Positions 57,363 to 64,000 of a stretch of 64,000 bases of DNA are shown here, piece by piece (position 1 is the stretch's first letter; every line of letters starts with the position of its first letter). Below the pieces are notes generated by a model. That model was not told the origin of the DNA, ran no database searches, and saw only the letters and a program-made list of their open reading frames with translations. The DNA lies in assembly GCF_043290135.1 (NCBI RefSeq), contig NC_134703.1:126839005-126903004 (forward strand), in the 5' to 3' direction. Source of the stretch: Rhipicephalus microplus (lineage: Eukaryota; Arthropoda; Arachnida; Ixodida; Ixodidae). Both the position numbers and the translations under genes were made by a program.

Positions 57363-58030
57363 TACCTCTAAAGCGTACAATTATTTCGCGTTCATGACCT
57401 GAGCATTTCCTTTAAAATGAATAGAAATTACAACTATAGTGCTAGAAAGATATTAGTGCGCAAACTGCGATATATCTATGTCCTTTTTTGTTTTAATCAA
57501 CACAACAAAGGAGTGTGGGTTGGAGTAAAAAATGCGACCATATTTCCAGTGAAAGGCGCGCAGATGTAAAAAAAAGAAGGCAAATCCCACGTACAGTGGG
57601 AGTCGTTGGCATGCGAAGCACGAATGAGGAAGATTGATATGCCACTTTAAAAGCAGCACAATCAACGTTACGAGGCGGACGGACGCATACAGAGTAAACA
57701 CAAATATAAATGTTATGCGCACTCAGGTAGGCAAGTATGTTGTTTGCACGTAAGCAGGTATGTTGTTTATAGTCGCGTGACGACGGCACCACTAATGTTT
57801 GCCATGCAGTCCCGTCATACCACACTAATTTTGCAATATAGGTCATGTGAACGAACCCACCGGAACAGCAGCAAAACCATGACATGTGAATCATGACATT
57901 ATTGACATACTTGTGATGATTTTCATGTTATGACTAGTCACTTTTGCTCGTCATACAGTCATGTTATGCCATGTCAATTTTGGTATAGATCCCAATCTCG
58001 AAATGCCCAGGAGAGATAAATGTCGTCGTA
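57363..58030. other. No gene recognised
   Basis: AT-rich; a repeated CATGTTATG-like word occurs at 57,925-57,975. Frames up to 133 codons have no domain. Confidence 0.4.
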
Positions 58031-58033
58031 GGC

Positions 58034-58096
58034 GTCTAGATAGACAGATTGATACGGTCCATGTTGCTGAAGTTCGCGAAGAAGTGCTTCGCCTTC
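58034..58096 (-). repeat. Hairpin-array element end, fragment
   Basis: Minus strand: hairpin GAAGGCGAAGCACTTC (58,096-58,081), GCGAACTTCAGC spacer, then TATCAATCTGTCTATCTAGA, a short decayed (TCTA)n. This is the first part of the composite repeat at 62.7 kb; the spacing from hairpin to array is again about 27 bases. Confidence 0.8.
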
Positions 58097-58634
58097 AGAA
58101 ATCGGTAGCTTTAGTCAACTTTTTCAAATAAATGTGCTATCACGCCAATTTTATTCGATGGGGTTGTGCCGTCCGACCCCGCCAACCTGATTTCATTTGT
58201 GTCAAAGCGACTTTCACAGAAAAAGAAATTGGTTGTTTTATTGGAAAAGACAGATATTCTTCATACGAAAAAACATCTAACCAGCCTACCTTTAAGTTTT
58301 ATTGGATTGTTTCAGACCTATTGTAAATAAAGCACGAAAATCATTTTACAATATCCCAGAGTGTTGAAAGCAATACAAAACAGCCGATTTTATATTGTGG
58401 AAGATACCAGTGTGGCCGGAAAAAAATCATGTTTTTTTTTCGTAAGGATCTTTTTTAAAAGTTGTTTGCTACAGTTTAACTCCCAGTGAGTGAAGTTCTC
58501 ATGCACAAAAAAGTTCGCCGACACTGTGCGCGTAGGTTAAGAAAATTATGCGTTGATCAGCACTGAAACCCTTACATCAGATTGCATCAGAGCGTACAGC
58601 CAATACTCCCTTCTTCTAAAGCTTATTTGATCTT

Positions 58635-58635
<1 letters not shown>
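58097..58635. other. No gene recognised
   Basis: AT-rich, short frames only. Confidence 0.45.

Positions 58636-58637
<2 letters not shown>

Positions 58638-58722
<85 letters not shown>
58638..58722. repeat. (TAA)n microsatellite
   Basis: About 28 ATA/TAA trinucleotide units, uninterrupted. It explains the poly-isoleucine frame. Confidence 0.98.
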
Positions 58723-59099
58723 TATGGGATGCCACGTCCTAAATGCTTATTTATTCTTGTGAATATTTAGGTTTCTAGGTGCCCCCGTCACCTAACGAAA
58801 TCGGATATATCGACAAAGTCTAATTCCCACCGCTAAAGGCATCGTCCAGTGTGTTGAAAAGATGAGTTCTAATGAATGGCACGGCTTCGTGGCGTTCTAA
58901 AAATCATAAGGGACTTCACTTTAAATTATTACTGTCTTACTTTCTCGCGGTACGATTTCACAAACCGAAAATTTTTCTGCAGTACTCCCCAACGCGTTTT
59001 CGCGGTGCTGCGGCGACAAATTGCAGTGGCATCGTTGATCGCAGAGCTCAAGTGACAAACAAACAATTTTTATGATTCCTGTTTTCTTTAGCGCAACGG
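58723..59099. other. No gene recognised
   Basis: Short frames only. Confidence 0.4.
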
Positions 59100-59325
59100 A
59101 ATGCATTGCGGTCATTGTGTCTAATCACCGAAGGGTGATTAGACACAATGACCGCAATGCATTAGACACAATGACCGCAATAACCGCAATGGCCGCAAGC
59201 GCTGAACAGGGACCCTATATTAATACATCACTTGTTCATGCTTTTATTCTGCTTTGACTTTTTGGCGAAATTACGAAGGATGATTAGACACAATCACCGA
59301 AGGGTGTGTCTAATCACCGAAGCAT
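59100..59325. repeat. Palindrome and ATTAGACACAATGACCG repeat cluster
   Basis: Arms 59,100-59,129 and 59,134-59,163 are a perfect 30-bp inverted repeat around GAAG. The right arm is followed by a direct repeat of TTAGACACAATGACCGCAAT. At 59,281-59,325 GATTAGACACAATCACCG and its near-complement recur. The core word appears at least five times in 225 bases, in both orientations. Confidence 0.92.
59195..59285 (+). repeat. Segmental duplicate shared with 61.16-61.25 kb
   Basis: CGCTGAACAGGGACCCTATA, then CATGCTTTTATTCTGCT and GAAATTACG recur at 61,157-61,245 as CGCTGGACGGGGACCCTATA and so on, with about a dozen differences. Direct orientation, 1.96 kb apart. Confidence 0.85.
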
Positions 59326-59980
59326 ACCATGAAACATTTCTTGTGAAATTTTTCAATTCATAAGCTTTACTAAATATAGAGAGGATGAAAATAATATACG
59401 TGCACTAAATTTGAGCATTCATTCTGGTGTGCATGAAAGAATCGGACTACGCTAGAAGCGTAGCAAGAGGGTCACACATCAGGCCCGTGTAACCCCCTCC
59501 CCCCGGAAAATTTTTTCGACAATGCATAAAGAGCACAAAATAAAGATTTTGAGAGGTCCCCCCCCCCCCCCCCCCCTCTGCAATCACGTAGGGGCCCTCT
59601 TCTCCGAAAAGAATTCTTGCTGTGCCCCTAGGCCGCGCACACTAACTGGACAATTTTATAGCCTCCGCTTCAAAGCTCCGCGGCTAAGCTTTGCGACTTT
59701 TTTTTTTACCTTTAATAGTGCTGGCCCAGCTACTGACACTTCTGAAAATGTATATTCTACTCAGATCACGAAAAGGATGCTTGAATCAGCCACTGTAATT
59801 CGCGGCCTTTTCATTTCCGCCTAGATCCAACCACGCGTTCTGGCCCGTTGTCGCTTCCTGGATTTGTGGACTGAATCATGAAGTTAATTATTCGGCATGT
59901 GGTTAATAGTTCAGTATACTCTAGGGTGACTATCATTCTCCATAAAACATTGCAGAGGGTAATAAGGCCGAGCAGTACCT
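59326..59980. other. No gene recognised; poly-C tract
   Basis: A run of about 19 C at 59,558-59,576 on the plus strand. A 100-codon frame (59,522-59,824) depends on this run. Confidence 0.4.
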
Positions 59981-59985
59981 GTAAA

Positions 59986-60080
59986 CCAGGTCCTGGATAA
60001 AGTACTATCTACAGAGTCAGCAAACTAGACAAAAATGGCCGTGTTTCTTGGCTACACCTGGTACTTTATCCAGGACATGG
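59986..60080. repeat. Inverted repeat, 20-bp arms, 55-bp centre
   Basis: CCAGGTCCTGGATAAAGTAC (59,986-60,005) and GTACTTTATCCAGGACATGG (60,061-60,080) are complementary at 19 of 20 positions. Confidence 0.9.
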
Positions 60081-62735
60081 TTGAGAGTGATTTATAGCGA
60101 AATGTGATGACTGATGAAACCCCGGCATTCCTCCGCTACTCGTTCGGTTAAAATGTTTAAGAAAGAGAAGTTCATGGTACACTTAGCTTGTGCATGCAGA
60201 AATAAAACATCAAAAACAAGTAAAGAAATTGTATACATCTTACAAATGAGCACCAAAATTTAATTGATCACTGGGTATCCAAATTTTACAAGTCAAATGG
60301 AAATTTAAATTGAAACTAGTTAATCACATTTTACAGGATACCACGTATATGCATGCCATCGAGAGTGGGCGCATGGGTAGTACGAAACGACTGGAAACTT
60401 CAGCTGCCCCTCTCTTACTCAGAAGAAACGTGTGCACAATCGTCGAAGGAAAGCCTCTTCGCCGTGCGTTTCCAGCTGCTGATCTAGGTAATTCCACACA
60501 ATGAGCCGAATTTTCTGTAGTGCGGGATAGGCGCCTTTATGAGGCTTGCGCCGTACTTCTGCTAAACAGCGTCGCCGCCACAGTACGTACAAAGTCACTG
60601 TAAAGACCAGTCTTGCAAACAGCCCACGTTTTGCTCCCATGCGCACTTTGCGAAAGCCAATGTTCAGGTATGACAGACAGCGCTAATTTGAACTTGAATT
60701 CTGTAACAGTGCAGCACTACACCCGGCACAAAAAGAAGAGAAAACTAGCAACACGGCGGTGACTTTCCCTTTCTTTTATTCGTGTATAGCGTCACACTGA
60801 AACGATGAGGCCATAGGCGTATCAGCTGGGGGGAAGGGGAGGGGGGGCAAGGGTGACGATAGTTCCCCATTTAGAAAAGTTGAAGGGGCTGAGCCCCCCC
60901 CCCCCCTTTTTTTTTTTTTGATAGTGGTCACTCTTGCTCTGAGCTGGGGAACCCAACAAGTGAAGTGGGGTTTTCCGTCACAACAGTAATCACTCAATCA
61001 CGTTCATCCAGGAGAATGAAAATGTTACGAGGAAATGTTACAGCATAGTGAAATTTCGCCAACATTTCCTCTGTGCTGATTTTCCTCGTGGGCTCTTTGC
61101 GGTGAGGGTCGCATATGCGACGCCTTTGTGTCTTGTGCTGCAGTACTGCAGAGCAGGCAAGCGCTGGACGGGGACCCTATAATATTACAACACTTGTCCA
61201 TGCTTTTATTCTGCTGTGACTTGTTGATGAAATTACGGATGGGAACGAGCAAACTATTTAAAGACCGGCCAAAGCATTTGCTGCTTCCGGAAAATAATTT
61301 TTCTTCAGAGAGGATAAATCAAAACCGCTGATCCGTCGAAACTGTTGTGAGCCGATCATTTTGACGAATCGTTTCAGACGTGGAAATCGTGCTAAGGGCG
61401 CCTTTCATTAGTTAAAATCTGATTGAACTTTGGGGTACCTAAGAAAGCGAGTCGCGTCACCTCTGTGTATGCAAATTCATACCAAAGTGCGAGCCCATCG
61501 ATGAAGTTCTTGATATATCTATCCCGGTGGACGAGTGAGGTAGGTTTGCCCCCCAACTCGCGAAAGAGTTGGCAAGCTACTGGATGAGGCCTAACCAAGT
61601 GGCCCAACTTGTCGTCTTGCAGCTTGCATTTGCAACGACTACAATGGAGGTTGTGGCATTGAAGAAAAAAAAAGCGCAAAGGCAGCTTTTACCTAGAGGT
61701 GCCGAGCCTGAAAAGAAAGGTGTGGAAGTGGGCTGCCCTCTTCGTTTCTCTTCGGTTTTCTCTTTCTTTCCTCCTCTCTTTCGTTTTCTCTCATTTAGTT
61801 TTTTTGTTTAGTTTTATTTTTTCTTTGTATTTGGGTTCATCTCCCTGTCTGTATATTTCTTCCCTTGGTCTTTCTATGTTTCGTCCTGTTTTCTTTTTCG
61901 TTCTCTCTTTCTTCTCTCACTGTGTGGCATGCTTCCTCTCTTTCTTTTTCCATCTCTTACTCTCAATCTCTATTTCAATTCCTCTTTCTTTCATTCTCTT
62001 CCTCCCTCTTTGCATTTCTACAATCCTTTTTCAACATTTTTTTCTCGCTAATTCCGCATACGCTGTAAAGCTTTACTCTCTCCCGTGACCGTTTTGCTCA
62101 TGTTCACCACCCCGTCCCTTTCTCAACTTTACAAGGCCATATGCTACGCTTGCTAGCATTCTCGGCTAGCCTAGCAGGTACGATATTGGCCATTGGGTTG
62201 TGGGAACGCGGGTTCGGATGCCGAGATATTGTCTTAACGAAGCATTTTTGTACTTCATCTTCTTTCTATGTTTTTTTTATTCATTCTCTATATCATCCGC
62301 TCTGTACTCGTTCACGCGTTCATCAGGTTACTGAATCCTGCGCATGAGAAATTACCGTACTTTGATGGTTGTTTAACCGGTTCCTCAACATCTTGGCGCA
62401 ACCCACTCTGGGGAGAGAAACCGAAACCGACAAGAAAGAAGGAAATGAAGAAAGTGGCTGCCTGTTCGTGATGATGATTTCCTTTTCACGTCACCAACAA
62501 ACGGCCAGCTTTTTATAACTATCCTGTTACTAAATACGTGCATCTGTTTCGGCGACATGTTCGTGAAGTCAGTAGCAGCACGACTGTACACTCTTGGTGT
62601 ACGCGCAACGGCCCGTCAGCGACATTGCCCTCTTTTACTACGGTGGCGCACAGCGGTGGCCCCATCTCGTGGCACATTTAAAAGCATCACGCTTCACATT
62701 GTCAGTTCCCGCTGTAATGCCCGTGCGGTGGTTGT
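60081..62735. other. No gene recognised; pyrimidine-rich block
   Basis: 61,740-62,080 is almost all pyrimidine on the plus strand, with F-S-L-rich frames that have no domain. C- and T-runs lie at 60,894-60,918. The duplicate of the 59.2-kb segment is at 61,157-61,245. Confidence 0.4.
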
Positions 62736-62780
62736 TTTAAATGCGAAGCATTTCTTAGCGAACTTCGCCGACTTTGAGCG

Positions 62781-63240
<460 letters not shown>

Positions 63241-63430
63241 GCCACTTACGTTTGGGTGCTCTCGTGGTCAGCCCCTTATTAACCAAAATTAGCATGGGAG
63301 AGTAAGATGACTTGACGAATATGACGCGCTGGTCAAGACATGAATAATGTCACAACCCCGTGGCGTATATCCTCAAACACTTCTCGCCAGGCAGTGGCAC
63401 ATACCTACGGGCGGATATATGAGCCGCTGT

Positions 63431-63636
63431 ATGCGCAATCGACTTATAGCAAAGCTGAGCGAAATGCGCTTCTGTGCAGCCCAGTACTTCAGGACCAAAT
63501 CCCGGCCATCGTGTGTGCCCGCGACAGGGCCGTCAAGCTATACCTGCCAGTCCCCACGTGGGAGTAGCCGGGTGACGCGTGGCAACCTCAGCGTCTGCAC
63601 TGCACCATAATAAAGTTGTTCTCAATCACTCACTCA
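63431..63636 (+). mobile_element. LINE 3' end, about 205 bp, nested in the composite repeat
   Basis: The frame ending at 63,567 reads AERNALLCSPVLQDQIPAIV then CARDRAVKLYLPVPTWE and a stop, the usual end of I-clade-like LINE ORF2 proteins (compare the DREALLSARAVDQIWAVQRA end at 3.2 kb). It is followed by about 70 bases of untranslated sequence with ATAATAAAG and a TCACTCACTCAC tail. Copy A lacks this block, which marks it as an insertion into copy B. Extreme 5' truncation is normal for LINEs. Confidence 0.75.
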
Positions 63637-63699
63637 CCGCACGTGATTGACCCTTAGTATCTACCCAGGAACGACGAGAACACACATGGGCAATTTTAA

Positions 63700-63990
63700 C
63701 GCGTGAGCGTTAAGCAATATCCGGCATCGGTAGCGTCGACCCAACGAAAACAGAATAAATATCAGGGTTCCAGCTGCAATGAAGCATTCTACCATGGAGC
63801 TACGCCCGCTCTCAGAGCTACTTTTAATATAGACGCTAATCTTCGTGAAACGTCAATAGTGATTGCAGTGCTGCCTACTCAATTTTGTAAACATTAAATA
63901 TGTACTCCTTTGATACAGTCATCACGTCCAGTTAACGTCAATTGTGGTTAGGTGCCATGCGCTGAAGTTGATTTATGTAAAAGTGTCCAA
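63700..63990 (+). pseudogene. Shared non-LINE body of copy B with weak helicase-like end
   Basis: The frame contains GATPALRATFNIDANLRETS and IVIAVLPTQF, matched by copy A (the same words, HHRATPGLVTTFQIDAYLHE), and then in another frame LTSIVVRCHALKLIYV. Amino-acid words are kept in both copies, but frames are broken by stops, so neither copy codes now. The relation to Pif1/Helitron helicases is a guess from the last motif only. Confidence 0.3.
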
Positions 63991-64000
63991 GACCAGAATC

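Overview
This is eukaryotic nuclear DNA, most likely from a hard tick (Ixodidae, probably a metastriate such as Rhipicephalus or a relative). The evidence is a tRNA-headed SINE present in many copies, which I recognise from memory as the tick Ruka-type SINE; an I-clade-like LINE with endonuclease, reverse transcriptase and RNase H; and very dense micro- and minisatellites. No prokaryotic gene organisation, CRISPR array or operon is present. I could not identify one complete host protein-coding gene. The window reads as intergenic or intronic sequence made mostly of mobile elements and their decay products, with several CpG-rich blocks (about 24.0-24.5, 34.6-34.9, 41.0-41.4, 46.2-47.3 and 55.0-56.6 kb) that could be promoters or first exons of genes not visible here.

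Layout. 0.7-1.8 kb: a candidate terminal-inverted-repeat element. 2.6-3.4 kb: the decayed 3' end of a LINE with a 75-bp tandem duplication. 3.5 kb: a possible last exon with one C2H2 zinc finger. 8.0, 39.5 and 45.0 kb: three copies of an interspersed repeat containing the word CAGTCGGCCAGAGC. 12.3-13.2 kb: a tRNA-like SINE, a LINE fragment with a zf-RVT domain, and a diverged inverted repeat. 13.6-19.0 kb: a composite repeat whose ends carry GGGGCGAAGC, split by a 4.2-kb LINE inserted with a target-site duplication. A second copy of the composite at 38.1-39.1 kb lacks the LINE and shows the empty site. 19.0-19.5 and 31.5-31.8 kb: clusters of a short dispersed hairpin unit containing CTCCCATAGTAG. 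25.5, 32.6, 35.9, 40.1, 44.0 and 53.5 kb: SINE copies, most with readable target-site duplications, plus older relics. 28.1-28.7 kb: another LINE 3' fragment. 33.4-34.3 kb (minus) and 62.7-64.0 kb (plus): two inverted copies of one large composite repeat, each with a 15-bp hairpin, 27 bp, a tetranucleotide array, then unique sequence ending in a stretch that weakly resembles the end of a Pif1/Helitron-type helicase.

The most interesting structure is architectural. At four places (13.6, 34.3, 58.1 and 62.7 kb) a stable mini-hairpin with a GCGAAGC core stands about 26-27 bp from a tetranucleotide array or its remnant. This fits a family of non-autonomous, hairpin-ended elements that carry microsatellites, possibly Helitron/Helentron-like, though that last step is inference. 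A second theme is perfect or near-perfect palindromes with 23-31-bp arms and 4-5-nt centres (17.1, 20.9 and 59.1 kb; a related one at 33.9 kb), which look like fold-back template-switch mutations. One of them interrupts the LINE reading frame, where the ancestral order can be deduced.
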